A DNA stretch of 64,000 nucleotides from Uranotaenia lowii (GCF_029784155.1 NC_073691.1:121745474-121809473), one strand, 5' to 3'; positions 34,231 to 46,475 are shown, numbered from the stretch's first letter. Notes: generated from the sequence alone by a model not told the origin. Numbers and translations: made by a program.

Positions 34231-36016
34231 TACAGATTTCGCGATATTTTAACCCAAAAAAAAATGAAATTTTTCGAAACCAAACAAATTGTATTCAAAT
34301 TTTCAACACTGATAGAGGAAACATTCTAAAACAAAATACTGTTAAATCATTCCAGATCCGACAACTAGGAGCGCTATAGTCCTATTTGCCGCTGATAGTG
34401 TTGGTGATATTATGCTGGTTGTTTCACAACACTTTTTAGTTTTGGGACAATCAACCTCAAAAACGACCATGTTTGTCCGTTTTTTGTACCGAGAGTTTTG
34501 GAGGTTAATTGTCCCGTCTCATCTGTACACGCTCAGCAAGTGTGCGTAAGAAATATCAAAAACAACTCTATGGTATGTATAATAAACAGTGCGTCCAGAT
34601 TTAATATGATCCATGCTTTAACTTTCTATATCATAAAATAGTGTCATGTTTATACATTTGATTTATCTTGAAGCATTTTCAATCCATATCATCCAACTGT
34701 GCATAGAAAACGCATTTAAATTTTCGATTTCATGAACCTGCAATTGAATGCTCCACTAGGAGCTCGTGGACAGTTACCATTGTTACTGATAGCTATCGCA
34801 CATTGTACATCCATACATATAACTGGTCTGGGAAAGTCGATCAACCATGCATAAAAGGCGTGAAATTACATAATTTTGCAATCAGTTTTGCAACAATCGC
34901 ACACACAAACAAATTACCAGCCAATTGATGAAACACAACCGGAATCATTGGCACCCAATTCGAAAATTTTTCCCGATCCGTCGTGCATAGTTGTAGGAGG
35001 AGGCAGAGTTGAAAAGTGGCACATCAGCCGGCAAACTGGCGCCCTGTCGTTTGATTCGATTAAATATCACGTTATAGTTGGGAAGCGTTTTGCTCCGTTA
35101 GAGTTTGCAAATTGACGTGCCGATATGTGAGTGAATGATGGGCTGTACCCGTATTCGATCGGGGGATCCCTGTTTTTGCACTGTATGAGCGTCACAAAAA
35201 TCATTCCGACAATCGGTTACAGCGATATTTAAATTCAAATTTAAATTCGCGCTTCGATTACTTTCATGTGATTGGACATCGCAGATCGTTTGACATTTTA
35301 ATAAGGACGTTCATTTCACCACAATTTTGAATAGCCACGTTGAGTTGAAAGAAAGAGGTGTTTTATCGTAGTTCCTCAGCTTTGTTGAATTCGTTAATGG
35401 TTTAATCAATTTTGTACTTTTGGTAAAATAACTATAATTAAAATTGAAATTCGCTTTTTCGTATTTTTGTATATGACATTCAGAATGTTCATATCAATAT
35501 CATATTATTATCATATTAATATCGTGTTACAGATGGAAGATTGTATTCGTCACAGGTCATTGGAAGATACACTCACACATGAACGATATATGTAATGCCT
35601 ATAGAGATGTAAGGTTGGTATAAAAAGCTAACAAGTGTTGTGTATTTGTCTGTGATTTTAATGTCTGAATAAAGTCCCTTTTGCCCAAACAGTCGGAAAC
35701 GCTCGGGTCACCAGTCACTGCCAACAGTAGCGGAAATTTTTCATTTCAGTTGAAAATGTTTGTCATTCCATCAGTGCAGTTACACTTCTGGTTCCTGACA
35801 GCCTTTCTGCCTTCACCCAGTACGCATTGCACTTCCCTTGACTGGGGGGCTCACTCGAAAAGGGCCATGGCACTCCGTAATACCCCAAGCTTGACTCATG
35901 CCTTTTTCCAATTAATTCATAAAGCATGGAAGCATGGAGCGTACACGAAAACCCTACCGAGCCTCGTTCGCACACGTCGACGGACGGCCCAGAAAAAATC
36001 CCGCAGGAAATCTATG
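34231..36016. other. Intron B-C, mostly unassigned; contains the second dispersed-repeat copy
   Basis: At 34375-34575 it holds the partner of the repeat at 26466-26672. The remainder, including ORFs at 34876-35115 and 35681-36028, has no recognisable motif. Confidence 0.45.
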
Positions 36017-36018
36017 TA

Positions 36019-36782
36019 CCGTAAATAGGGGTAACATTGATCAATGGAGTAACTTTGATCAACATGAAATTTTTCCACATAATCATCAATAACTAAGTCT
36101 AAAATTAAAATTTCTCAAAACCAAAGCATTTAGAAGCAAACAGGTTAGTTTATGTGAGAGTTCAACTTTTTTTTCTTAGTAAATGTACTGCTTTGGGGTA
36201 GTTTTTGTTGTAGGTTGATGTAAATTATTGATATTTGAAAAATAGGGACATTTTCCAAGAGTAATCCAGTCTAGGATAAAAGGCTAGAAACCCAATCAGA
36301 AAAGTGCGAAAGCCTAGGGAATTGAATGAAGGCAATATTTTATTGGTTTTTGTAATTTTAATTTTATAAGTAATGTTACAAAATTTAGCCCCTTAATTAG
36401 CATCATTGTCCATCGTTCGATTTTAAAATTGTTGTTTGGTCTTAACACATTAGGTACCGCGATGTTTTTTTTTGACCACGAAAAATCTAAACCAAGGAAC
36501 ACCGAATATCTCAGAATATACTTTACCACAAGTTCCGAACGAAAACTCGTTGAAACCATCAAAATACAGACTGATCAGTGTTACCTCAAAGCATCAAATT
36601 CTAAACAGAGGAGAAATTGATTTTTAAATCAAATTTAAAGTAGTCCAATAAATTTCTGAAACCATGTTTTACGATCACAGAAGTCCAGTATTGGTTTTAA
36701 AAATGTAAAATATGCCCCATTTAGCAGAAGAAATAATCGAAAAATATTGAAAAAAAGTGTTCAAACTTACCCCGGATAACAG
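36019..36782. mobile_element. TA-flanked MITE, head CCGTAAATAGGGG, copy 2
   Basis: The left end CCGTAAATAGGGGTAAC and the right end (inverse CTGTTATCCGGGGTAAG) are flanked by TA (36017-36018 and 36783-36784). GTAACTTTGATCAACAT near the left end matches copy 1 at about 2390. The right end is diverged. Confidence 0.68.
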
Positions 36783-36784
36783 TA

Positions 36785-37591
36785 ACTACCCACTTCACCG
36801 AAGGCAGCCTTCACCTGGTAAAAGGGTGGGTTGCATTTTTTTTCTCAATGGGGTGTTACACTTATTGCAGTTCAAAGACATGTGGAGGATTGTTAATTTG
36901 TGAATTAACTTCCGAGTGACCTGCTTTCATCGACTTCGCACCAAAATGTAAATTGACTTTCTCGGAAAATCTCAATCTTTTGTAACTTATTTTTAAATTT
37001 TTTTTTCCCAAAAACAAATAAATATAAAATTTCCGGTTGAAAAACGCTCTAAATGTTGGAATATTGGAAAATCGTTTAATGAATTCTGGACCACTTTTTC
37101 TGGAACACTCAAATTTTCAAGAGAACTAATGAAGGAAATCATCCAAAGCCGAGCTTGCGTTGAATTAAAGTGGCAATTTTTCTGGAAAATAAAAAACAAT
37201 GACAGCTTAAAACAACAAGGCTGAAACAAATATCAATTTCTTCTTTTGTCACAAACCCCCCTCCCCTCACCTCCTCCTTTGAAACATTTCATGTAAACTT
37301 CGAGAAAAAAAATCAAATATCTGAAAGATTACAAAGCAAAAACACAAATATTGGTAAACGGCAGCATTTTTTTCGCCTTATTTTTAACTATCTCCCAGTA
37401 GTTTGCAGAAATTGTCTACCAAATCTATGTTTTGATAAAGGTTATAAATGTTTTTTGAATGTTTTTTTGTTAGCAACATTAGGATTGTATTAGAAGAAAA
37501 TCTAATATTTTCCTCAAAACAATACTAACATTTTAACTTAATATATAAATATACAAAATAGCAATTTTTTAATTAACATGTTTCCATCTAC
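36785..37591. other. AT-rich intron DNA, nothing recognised
   Basis: Poly-A/T-rich sequence without motif. Confidence 0.45.
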
Positions 37592-38319
37592 TGCCGTAAA
37601 TTGGGGTGAATAGGGACATGGAGTTTAATCGGAAACCAAATGTGAAAAATTTGTGTAATCTTAATATCAAGCAATCTACCCATTAGTTTTTCCCTTTCAG
37701 GAACAATACGTTCCATGATTTATTTCGTAAAAGCAAATATAAATTCAATGTTGCTTGAATAGATAAAAAAAATTGTTAATTGTAGTATATAAAAACACCA
37801 AATTTAATACCATGAAAAGTGTTGTTTGGCAACACTTGCAATAGTGATGTAACATGTATACAATTTAATATATAGAGAAAATTTTGTTCATCATAGTTTT
37901 GGCGATAAAATGAAGACAATTATTTCTAAAAGTGTTTTAAATTATCTAAGATTGTGGAAAGTACTTGAAACTGATGAAAATATGCTTTAAGCTGATTCTT
38001 GAGGAAAAGAACTATCAGGTTCGCAGGAAGGCTTGAAATAAGAATCAAATTTTTTTTTTCAGTTTATTGACCCTGGAGTTAAACACCCCAAAAACATTTC
38101 ATCGAATAACAGTGTGAATGGTAGAAAAAAGGTGATTACTGTGGATTGGAGAAATTAAAAAAAAAATCTGCTAACGATGCAAGCAGATTAAGGGTGATAC
38201 GGTCAAAATTTGGTCAATATCAACTTGACGTATTTCTTTCAATTTTTCATTTAAAAAACCTGAACACCCCTCATTTTGAAGGTGTGTGTGTGTGAAGAAT
38301 GTTGCTTCTATCTTGATTT

Positions 38320-40134
38320 TGGAATTCAAAATCGCTAAAAGTTGCCAACTCAACCGTTACAAATGTAGTTAAAGTGTTTGGGGAACGTTTGTCGACAGCC
38401 ATTAAGTCTGGATCGGAGGGAAATCGAAAACCGGAAGCCGCTGAGACGACAAAGAGAGTTGCCGGTAGTTTCAAGCGAAACCCTAACCTCTCTCTCCGAG
38501 ATGCCGCAAATAACCTGGGTGTATCGTCTACAACCGTGCATCGAGCCTTTTGGCGAGCCGGATTATCGACTTACAAGAAGGTAGTGACTCCAAATCGCGA
38601 TGATAAACATAAAACGATGGCCAAAGCGCGATCCCGGAGGCTGTAGGAGAAAAGTTCATATAACGCCCCATGTAGCTAATACGCGCCACCTTTGTTTTGA
38701 AGAATCTGAAACATTTGAAGCCTGCAAAATATTACCAATTTGTTCTAAATGCTGTGATTGGTCATGGCAAGTATGATTTTTTCCTTAAAATACCCCTGTG
38801 TCGCGATAATTTCACAATTTAGGTTTTTCGTCATTTTGATCTAAATTTTAAAACACTTTCAATAAGGTGTCACCATGCAGAGAAAAACGAATAAGACAAT
38901 ATTTTCTGACACATCGATAGAGGAGAATCTAAACTATAATTTTATGCTAAAAAATCATACTGAACTCGCAAAGGTAGGCTTTTTATGGGTATGTTCTATC
39001 ACGGCCCATGCGCTCGTTATAACGCGGCAATCGTAGTAGGCTGAAAAAAGCATTAATTTTTCAAAAAGGCCAATTTTCATTGAAAATGAACAAAAAGTCT
39101 AAAACCATATTTTGAGCGTTAATTCAGCCAAAAAAATCTACTTTTATTTTTTTTTTCAAAATTTTGATTAGTCCATTATGATTTTCTTTTCAGTCAAAGT
39201 GTCTGTAAGTATTGGTGTGTTTTTGGTCTTCGGCTGCTTTCGGGTGTGTTCGGCTGCTAGGCGCATATTGAATACACAGCGGCGCGTATTTGCAACACAG
39301 TTTTGTTCTGTGGCTTTGAATATGGTATTTAGAAATCAAGTTTTTGAAGCAACTATAGCAATTTGAGTTATAAAAAATCATAGGTATTTGTAGAAAACAC
39401 TTTTCTTCAACGATTACACCCATTTTCAACACAATGGAATACACGTGGAATACACAGAAAATCAGCGATTCGTTTAGGTGGCGCATAATAGGGCATGTTC
39501 CCCTACACGACGATGCTGACGAAGTTTGACTGCGTGGTAATGGACGACGAAACCTACGTCAAAGCCGACTACAAGCAGCTTTCGGGACAGGAGTTTTATA
39601 CGGCAAAAGGAAGGGGAAAGGTAGTAGATATTTTCAAGCACATGAAACTGTCAAAGCTCGCGAAGAAATATCTGGTTTGGCAAGCCATCTGTACCTGTGG
39701 CTTGAAATCAGCATTTTCATAGCTTCCGGGACTGTCAACCAAGAAATTTACGTGAAAGAGTGTTTGAATAAACGTCTGCTGCCTTTCCTGAAGAAACACG
39801 GTTGTTCCGTACTGTTTTGGCCGGATTTGGCATCTTGCCATTACGGTAGGCCATGGAGTGGTACGCCGCCAACAACGTGCAGGTGAATCCCAAGAACAAG
39901 AACTCTCCCAATACGTCAGAGCTCCGCCCAATTGGGAAGCGGTGGGCTATTGTCAAGCGGAAGCTAAAGAAGAACAAAAAAACTGCTAAGGAAGGGCAGC
40001 AGTTCAAGGCAAACTGGCTTTCTGCGGCGAAGAAGGCGGCCAAGGTGGCTGTACAAAATCTGATAGCAGGGGTATTTGGATTTGGAAAAGCGGAAGCCTA
40101 TCTGAATATTTTCCCAGAATTTTATACTAATTAA
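38320..40134 (+). pseudogene. Broken DD37E transposase, copy 2
   Basis: The start region is lost by a deletion relative to copy 3 (MPYKEEEHAKLAK missing). The frame reads TVTNVVKVFGERLSTAIKSG, then RKPEAAETTKRVAGSF, and is cut by a MITE after RSRRL. It resumes with YTTMLTKFDCVVMDDETYVK. A one-base shift lies near 39,710 and another near 39,845 after FWPDLASCHYG. In the C-terminal part the catalytic glutamate is glycine (ELRPIGKRWAI versus PIEKYWAI in copy 3), so this copy would be inactive even with its frame intact. Confidence 0.86.
38646..39503. mobile_element. TA-flanked MITE inside the DD37E transposase
   Basis: The 858-bp insert is bounded by TA (38644-38645 and 39504-39505). Copy 3 reads CTGTACACGACG across the same point, an uninterrupted empty site. 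The inverted ends are imperfect: GGAGAAAAGTTCATATAACG versus the inverse GGGGAACATGCCCTATTATG, with a shared GCGCCACCT further in. No coding capacity. Confidence 0.8.
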
Positions 40135-40744
40135 ACTTGAAAAAGAAATTTCACCCACGTATCACCCTTTATGTAGGCTGGTGTAAGTGGTGTGAGATGA
40201 TGTAAGCTTGAATAAAATTTCTAAGAATACGAGTATCTCAAGAAATAAGCGTCTGTCTCTATTCACCCCACTCGGAGGTGAACTTTAATTGAATTCGAAC
40301 TTGTTGAACATCCTGAAAATCAATATTCTGTATCCGTAAATTCTGTAAATTTGACATCCGATGTCATACCTTTGACATCTGAGCTAAGAATAGGAATTTC
40401 AATTTAAGATATTGAAACATACCTTAATCATGAGTAGATTGATTACCTGGAATGGCTTCAGCAATTCTGGAGGCTTAAGTTCAAAGTAGGTACCCCAATC
40501 CGAAAAGAGCATTCAGCACTTTTCAGTTTCAAAACCAAATTCCAATATGAATATTATTTTGAATCAAAAATTGAAAATCACATCACAATCAAGATTTCTG
40601 ATTAGCAACCCAAACATTATCACTTTAGACTTAATGGATGAGAAAAATACCATTACACTCAACCTTATAGAAAAAAATCGAAAAATAAAGCAAAAATTCA
40701 ACACGAATGCCTCATTTTCCAAAATATTGTAGTAGTTTCGAGTA

Positions 40745-41933
40745 AAGGGTGATACTAAAATTTCTTTTTCAAGTTTAATTAGTATAAAATTCAGGAAAAG
40801 TATTCAGTTAGTCTTCCGCTTTTTCAAATTCGAATTGGCGGGCCTTACGCTGAACCCCTGCCATCAGATTTTGTACAGCCACCTTGTCCACCTTCTTCGC
40901 TGCAGAAAGCCAGTTTGCCTTGAACTACTGCTCGTCCATAGAAGTTTTTTTTGTCTTCGTTAGGTTCCGCTTGACAATAGCCCAGTATTTCTCAATTGGG
41001 CAGAGCTCTGGCGTGTTGGGAGGGTTCTTGTCCTTGGGGACCACCTGCACGTTGTTGGCGGCGTACCACTCCATGGCCTTTTTACCGTAATGGCAAGATG
41101 CCAAATCCGGCCAAAAACGGAACAACCGTGTTTCTTCAGGAAAGGCAGCAGACGTTTATTCAAACACTCTTTCACGTAAATTTCTTTGTTGACAGTCCCG
41201 GAAGCTATGAAAATGCTGCTTTTCAAGCCACAGGTACAGATGGCTTGACAAACCAGATATTTCTTCGCGAACTTTGACAGTTTCATGTGCTTGAAAATAT
41301 CTGCTACCTTTCCCTTTCCTTTAGCCGTATAAAACTCCTTTCCCGGAAGGAAGCTGCTTGTAGTCGGCTTTGACGTAGGTTTCGTCGTCCATTACCACGC
41401 AGTCAAACTTTGTCAGCATCGTCGTGTACAGCCTCCAGGATCGCGCTTTGGCCGTCGTATTTTGTTTATCCTCGCGATTTGGAGTCACTACCTTCTTGTA
41501 AGTCGATAGTCCAGCTCGTTTTTTTCTCAATGCACGGTTATAGACGATACACCCAGGTTATTTGCGGCATCTCGAAGAGAGAGGTTAGGGTTCCACTTGA
41601 AACTACCGGCAACTCTCTTTGTCGACTCAGCGGTTTCCGGTTTCCGATTTCCCCCCGATCCAGACATCCTGGCTGTCGACAAACGTTCTCCAAACACTTT
41701 AACTACATTTGTAACGGTTGAGTTGGCAACTTTTAACGATTTTGCCAGCTTTGCGTGCTCTTCTTCCTTGTACGGCATTTTGACAACTGAAGCGAGAATT
41801 CCAAAATCAAAATAGGAGCAACATTCTACACACACACACGCCTTCAAAATAAGGGGTGTTCAGGTTTTTTAAATGCGAAATTGAAAGAAATACGTCAAGT
41901 TGATATTGACCAAAATTTTAACGTATCACCCTT
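40745..41933 (-). mobile_element. DD37E mariner element, copy 3
   Basis: The ends AAGGGTGATAC and the inverse of GTATCACCCTT bound 1,189 bp. TA is present at the left (40743-40744), while the right flank is CA, presumably mutated. The orientation is opposite to copy 2. Confidence 0.88.
40817..41778 (-). pseudogene. DD37E transposase, copy 3 (few disruptions)
   Basis: The ATG at about 41778 begins MPYKEEEHAKLAKSLKVANS, a helix-turn-helix DNA-binding region. VVMDDETYVKADYKQLPSG carries the first aspartate, FWPDLASCHYGKK the second, and PELCPIEKYWAIVKRNL the glutamate, with 37 residues between the last two. Disruptions are a frameshift after QLPSGKG, another near KKHGCSV, and a stop before FKANWLSAAKK. 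The triad is intact. It is the best-preserved coding copy of this family here. Confidence 0.87.
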
Positions 41934-42019
41934 CATTGTCTTTTTAAAATCTTTGTGTCAATTGTGACTTTATATCAACGATACAGTTGGTGGACAGTTA
42001 TTGAAAAACTTATCCGGAA

Positions 42020-42115
42020 CAACAGAGTTCGATGTTTACTCTTGAGTTTGAACTCAAGGACAGCGATTCAGGAGGCAACTGGTTTGCCAACTGAGCTATA
42101 TCATACGCCCTTCGA
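42020..42115 (-). repeat. tRNA-derived SINE-like fragment
   Basis: On the minus strand an A-box-like TATAGCTCAGTTGGC (42086-42100) is followed by a B-box-like GAGTTCAAACTC (42044-42055) at tRNA spacing. The flanks do not pair into an acceptor stem, so this looks like the head of a tRNA-derived SINE or a tRNA pseudogene. It lies in the host intron about 300 bp from exon B. Confidence 0.5.
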
Positions 42116-42398
42116 TTTTTCTAAATTAATTTTTGCTTTTAAAATTGTTTTTCGTTTTAGTTGGAGAAATCATACTATTCATAAAAATTCAATTGAGCAG
42201 TCTAGGATTGGGAAACCTTTCCACCCTAACCCAAATCGCACGATCCACGTGAACGAAAATGATAAATAACATGAATTTTTCGACCAGTCATTTTGTGTTA
42301 CCTATTTGCGACTGCTGTTTGGCACCTGGGATTTTCCCCTTCTCTCATGAAATGTTTTTTTTTTGGGTAGATAGGAACACAAATGTATTTATACTTAC

Positions 42399-42558
42399 AT
42401 CGGACACGCAGAGTCTCACGGTTGCTAGTACCCCGACCTTCGGTATTGGCGGCCATACAGGTGTACTCCCCGGCCAGATTCCGCGAGACGCCCTGCAGTG
42501 CCAGCGAATGGTCCGACAGGATGATGCCGGCTGTGACGTTGTGGTGCAGTTCGTTGTC
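42399..42558 (-). CDS. Sidestep-like protein, exon B: second half of the same Ig domain
   Basis: The exon follows a CAG acceptor, enters in phase 0 with DNELHHNVTAGIILSD, and ends at an RVR codon before GTAAGT in phase 1 (160 bp). It carries the classic strand-F motif SRNLAGEYTCMAANTEG, whose cysteine pairs with the one in exon A. The intron separating it from exon A is about 21.3 kb and contains the densest transposon nest of the window. The reading frame is clean, with no stop or frameshift. The Ig identity is secure. The Side assignment comes from the joined domain order. Confidence 0.88.
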
Positions 42559-43317
42559 CTGCATCGTCCAAAGATGAACCGGAAATTTTCGAGAATGAAA
42601 AAGAGGGAAAAAGAAGAGTTTCGAATGAAAAAAGTGTGTAAAAGCAATTAAAATTATCATTTATTTTTCATTGTATCTGTTCTCGCCAGAATGTTTTCGT
42701 TTATGGCTGATCGTATGTTTAATATTTAAAAATCCAATTTAAATTTGGTTTACATATGAACAGAGATTGCCAGTTGATGAAAGAATATTCGTTAACACAA
42801 AGAGCTGTTTGATTGAATAAAACTGTAAGAATGTCTGACTTCTTGCAATCTGAAATATAAAATCATAAATTAAATGCTATAAAAAATAGATTACGGACCC
42901 CTAAATTATTTTAATAATTTCTCAAAGACCATCCGCTTTTTTTATACAATAAATTTCTCACTGAAAACACCAAATCAAAAGAGACGTGCGATGTTTGAGA
43001 GCCATTTGGCATTAATTTCATATACTCTTTATTTATTTTTAAATCACCAACAAAATAAAGCCATTAAAACGAGAAGTTATAATAAAATATGATCAAAACA
43101 TGGCATGGTATATTATTAATGGTGTACTCAAATTTCAGTTAGTTCTTGAGAGAAGGTTTTGATTTATATATTGTTTTAAATGTACTAGAAAAAGTAATAT
43201 TATTAACATTTTTTTTTTCATTTCACCTATTTCAGTGTTTTTTTTACATGAAGTGCGAATAATTTTCAAAAAATAAAATAAAAAAATACGAAAAAGAAGT
43301 TGGTATCTTTAAACAAA
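42559..43317. other. Intron A-B beside exon B: nothing recognised
   Basis: AT-rich intronic DNA with no motif. Confidence 0.5.
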
Positions 43318-43889
43318 TAGGAGAGAGTGGGTTAACGTGGGCTATAAGGAAACGTGGGCCACTCTTAATATCTCAGCTGTGTGTTGAGATAAAAATCCCA
43401 ATCCAACTGTCATCGTCGTCGCTTTGCGTAAGAATGTTTTTCCATATGTTGTTGACTTATGTACGTATCATATGCTTCTTTTATGAAACTAGCCTAGAAA
43501 AATGTACTTACTTAATTAAACAAGCACCCGCAAAATTGCATCCGTGTAGGTAAGTTTAAATTGAAACGCGATGATTAAACCAGAAATCCAATTTGTTTAG
43601 GTTTGCAATTATTATGGGAAAGTGGGGAATGATGGGCCACTTTTTTTCGTTGTTCCATAACTTCTTTATCATAAAAGATGAGATAGAGGAAAGCCCGCGG
43701 GAGTGTAATTCTTTCCTGAATTCCTTCTCCCGTAGGCACAAAACCTCCTCTCCATTTATTTTCTTTTTTTTTTTTTCTTTTTTTCAATAACCAATTACAT
43801 TTACAATTTTTTGTATGCACTTCGATTCACAATTTTATCATTTCCACTGTTATAGATTTTATTCGAATATTGTTTTTTATGTACTGCAA

Positions 43890-43978
43890 CGTTGGTGGCG
43901 ATGGTGGTGGAGGTGGTTGTGGCGGTGGTGGTGGCTGTAGGACGGTGGCTGGCGGTAGCGGCGGTGGTGGCGGAAATG
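43890..43978. repeat. GGTGGC/GGTGGT-type microsatellite
   Basis: An imperfect trinucleotide tract made of GGT, GGC and GGA units within the 3' region of the L2-like LINE, probably grown from its 3' untranslated sequence. Confidence 0.75.
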
Positions 43979-44169
43979 GTAAAGCAAACATTTGGTTTCG
44001 GGGTAAAATACAGTTTTGTGATAAGAATAATTGGGCAAATCTTTGAACTTAGGATGAGGAGGACGAATGGGCATCCCCAGTGAGAAAATACTCTTTCGAG
44101 GGGATGCTTTCGAAGAGATTTTCTAGTTACTGGACATGGTGTTGGGGGCTAAGGCGAAGTCGTTTGACT

Positions 44170-44541
44170 TTTAATGTGAGCTTTTACAAGTTTTTAAATC
44201 TTTTTATGCTGTTTTCTGATTTAATGTGAAGTGGAAGGGCGTTATACCGAGAGATATCAAAGTTTGAGAAACTTTGTTAAGCCTTTTCTGTATTCATTCG
44301 TCGAATTTGGAGGTTTCCTTGACCTCTTGTTTGGTATCCATGCGCTAGTATCGGGAACTGAAGGTTTTTGTGTGCTCTGGGGTTATCGAGAAAGTTTTTC
44401 ATCTGAACTAGTGTCTGCACTTCTCTCAATTCTTTGATGGTGAAAATAGATTCTGCTGAATTTTGGAACAGCTGATTAGTTGGGTATAGCCGAGGTTTAC
44501 TGTACACTATTTTCAAGCATCTGTTTTGAATTGTTTGTAAC
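44170..44541 (-). pseudogene. L2-like LINE reverse transcriptase, C-terminal block
   Basis: The frame continues from the middle block across the hAT-like insertion: IQNRCLKIVYSKPRLYPTNQ, then VQTLVQMKNFLDN-like residues, and after a TAA the same frame yields FSNFDISRYNALP. This is the usual thumb and C-terminal region of CR1/L2-type reverse transcriptases. The TAA after NTEKA and further changes downstream mark decay. Confidence 0.7.
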
Positions 44542-45875
44542 CAAGGCCGTGCGAACGGGGGGGGGTTTTAGGGGTTTAACCCCCCCCCCCCCCCCCCGAT
44601 TCTGAAATGTTTAAAAACACTTATATTTTTCATTTTCACACACGCCACAAACGTGGTAAAATGTCTTTAGTTAAAAAAAATTGTTTAAATTTTCAAATAA
44701 ATTTACCGAATTTAAAAGTACAATTTTTCTTCAATTCTTTAATTAGTTGCCGATTTTTTTTAGTCAAACTATTTAAATTTTATAAATAATTTATAACAAA
44801 TTTGTCCTTACATTTAATTCTGAATTTTTGTGTACTTGACACATAAGCCCTTAAATCTGAATTTTTCAAAGAAAAACATAGTTTCAACCTTCTGTTCTTT
44901 CCAAGACCTAATATTTTATTTGAATTTCATATTTGAAACCTGCGATTAAGAATTTAAAAATTTATCATTAATTTTTTCAATATCAATCGATCATGACTTT
45001 TAAATTAATCTTAAAAAGTTAAAAAAAAATTCGAAGTAGCAAGTTTGAACTTAATTTTAATGCGAAATGTTAGCTAACTTTGTACTTGCTTTGTTCTTTT
45101 AATATTTACAACAAAACTTGAAACTCCTTATTTTTCATTTTTAGCAGTTTTCATTGATTATTCATTAAATTACACATTTCTTAATATTTCCTTGTCAGTA
45201 TAATTGAACTTGAAGTTGCTATTTTAAACTTCGAAAATGAACTATTTAAGCCATTTATTTTGACAACTGGAGGATTTTTTTTTTTTAAAAGGTTTTTTCT
45301 CTGACTTTTTTCACTGGCACTTTTCAAATAATAATAGATAAATATATTCTTCTTTTAATCAAATTAAATTAAACCATCGACCATTGAATTAATTCTCCAA
45401 AGTTCAAACATGATTTTTTTTCATGTATCGAAAATTCACATTTTAAATCGCGGTTTAATAGTTTTTGTTCAAATTCAAAATACTATAGCGGAATTTTTTA
45501 ATCAACCCTTCAGTTGAAAATGAAGAAACGAATTCAAATTAAGATGATTGAAAATAAACAATTACTATATTTTTTCTATTTTGATTATTTTAAATTTACT
45601 TAGAAATTCTTTTTAAACAAAATTCCAGTTCAAAATAAAGAACATCATTTTGAAAAAAATCATCAATGACTTACCGAAAATTTTAAACTTCCATTGTGAT
45701 ATGATTTTAAAATTTGGTTTTTTTTTATCAATCCAGTTTGTGTGGTTATCATGAGTGAGAAACGACGTTTAAAATTCCTTTCCTTTTTATTGTTTATTTG
45801 TGATATTGTTATTACTTTTAGCTTAATTTGAATTTCGAAAACCCACCCCATGGACGGGCCCTTCGCACGGGCCTG
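44542..45875. mobile_element. hAT-like non-autonomous element with 8-bp target duplication
   Basis: The 1,334-bp element has ends CAAGGCCGTGCGAA and the inverse CAGGCCCGTGCGAA. It is flanked by the identical 8-bp sequence TTTGTAAC at 44534-44541 and 45876-45883. Eight-base duplications and CA-start termini are typical of the hAT superfamily. Removal restores the frame of the host LINE. The left subterminal region contains a run of 9-10 G, then TTTTAGGGGTTTAA, then about 19 C. The interior is very AT-rich with no transposase. Confidence 0.88.
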
Positions 45876-45883
45876 TTTGTAAC

Positions 45884-46475
45884 TGCTTCAGTTTGGATTT
45901 TAACGCACTTCTCCAATTGGCAATCATATACTGCAATTTCGATTGCACGTAGGCATGATACATAGTTATCATTTGCTTGGTAAGTAGAAACTTTCTAATT
46001 CTTCAGAACAATCCGCAAGTAGCACTCAACTCTTTTTTCAGGTTATCGATATGATCGACCCATTTGAGCTTATCATCAATGGTTAAACCTAAGTACTTAT
46101 AATGAGTCGTTTGTTCGATAGTTGTTGAATCCACGACTAGACTCGGTATTATCTGAGCTGTATTAGAACGAGGTGCTTTGAATAAGGTGTATTTTGTTTT
46201 GAGGAGATTGAGCGACAGAAGATTTTCAGAAAAAATATTCTCCTAATGTCTTCAAATCGATACTCATATCACGGATTATTTCATCAGTGCTTTCACCAAT
46301 GTACAGCAATGATGTGTCGTCAGCAAAGAGGCGAGATTTTCCACGAAGATCAAGATTCGGCAAGTCATTGATATAAATTAAGAATAACAGTGGACCCAAA
46401 TTGCTACCCTGTAGAACACCAACTGTTAGTGGACGTAGTTGGCTGGTGACGTTATTGGCTATCACATATTGGGTA
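45884..46475 (-). pseudogene. L2-like LINE reverse transcriptase, middle block with catalytic FADD
   Basis: The frame reads QYVIANNVTSQLRPLTVGVL, then QGSNLGPLLFLIYINDLP and RLFADDTSLLY, the reverse transcriptase active site. It continues in another frame with KYLGLTIDDKLKWVDHI and KLQYMIANWRSALKSKLKQL. One frameshift near 46,225 and a stop near 46,005 break it. QGSNLGPLLF and the LGLTIDDKLKW box support an L2/CR1-type assignment. Exact clade uncertain. Confidence 0.82.

Larger units (their letters stand above)
38191..40168 (+). mobile_element. DD37E mariner element, copy 2, enlarged by an internal MITE
   Basis: The ends AGGGTGATACG and the inverse of CGTATCACCCT are flanked by TTA at both sides, which contains the TA target. 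It shares body and ends with the inverted copy at 40745-41933. It is longer because a MITE sits at 38646-39503. Confidence 0.88.
37594..40280. mobile_element. MITE with CCGTAAATTGGGGTGAATAG head, interrupted by a DD37E mariner
   Basis: The left end CCGTAAATTGGGGTGAATAG and the inverse of TGTCTCTATTCACCCCA near 40,255-40,271 are inverted copies (17 bases with one mismatch). The outermost right bases have diverged, so the right boundary is approximate. Inside lies the DD37E element at 38191-40168. The host element alone is about 700 bp. Confidence 0.6.
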
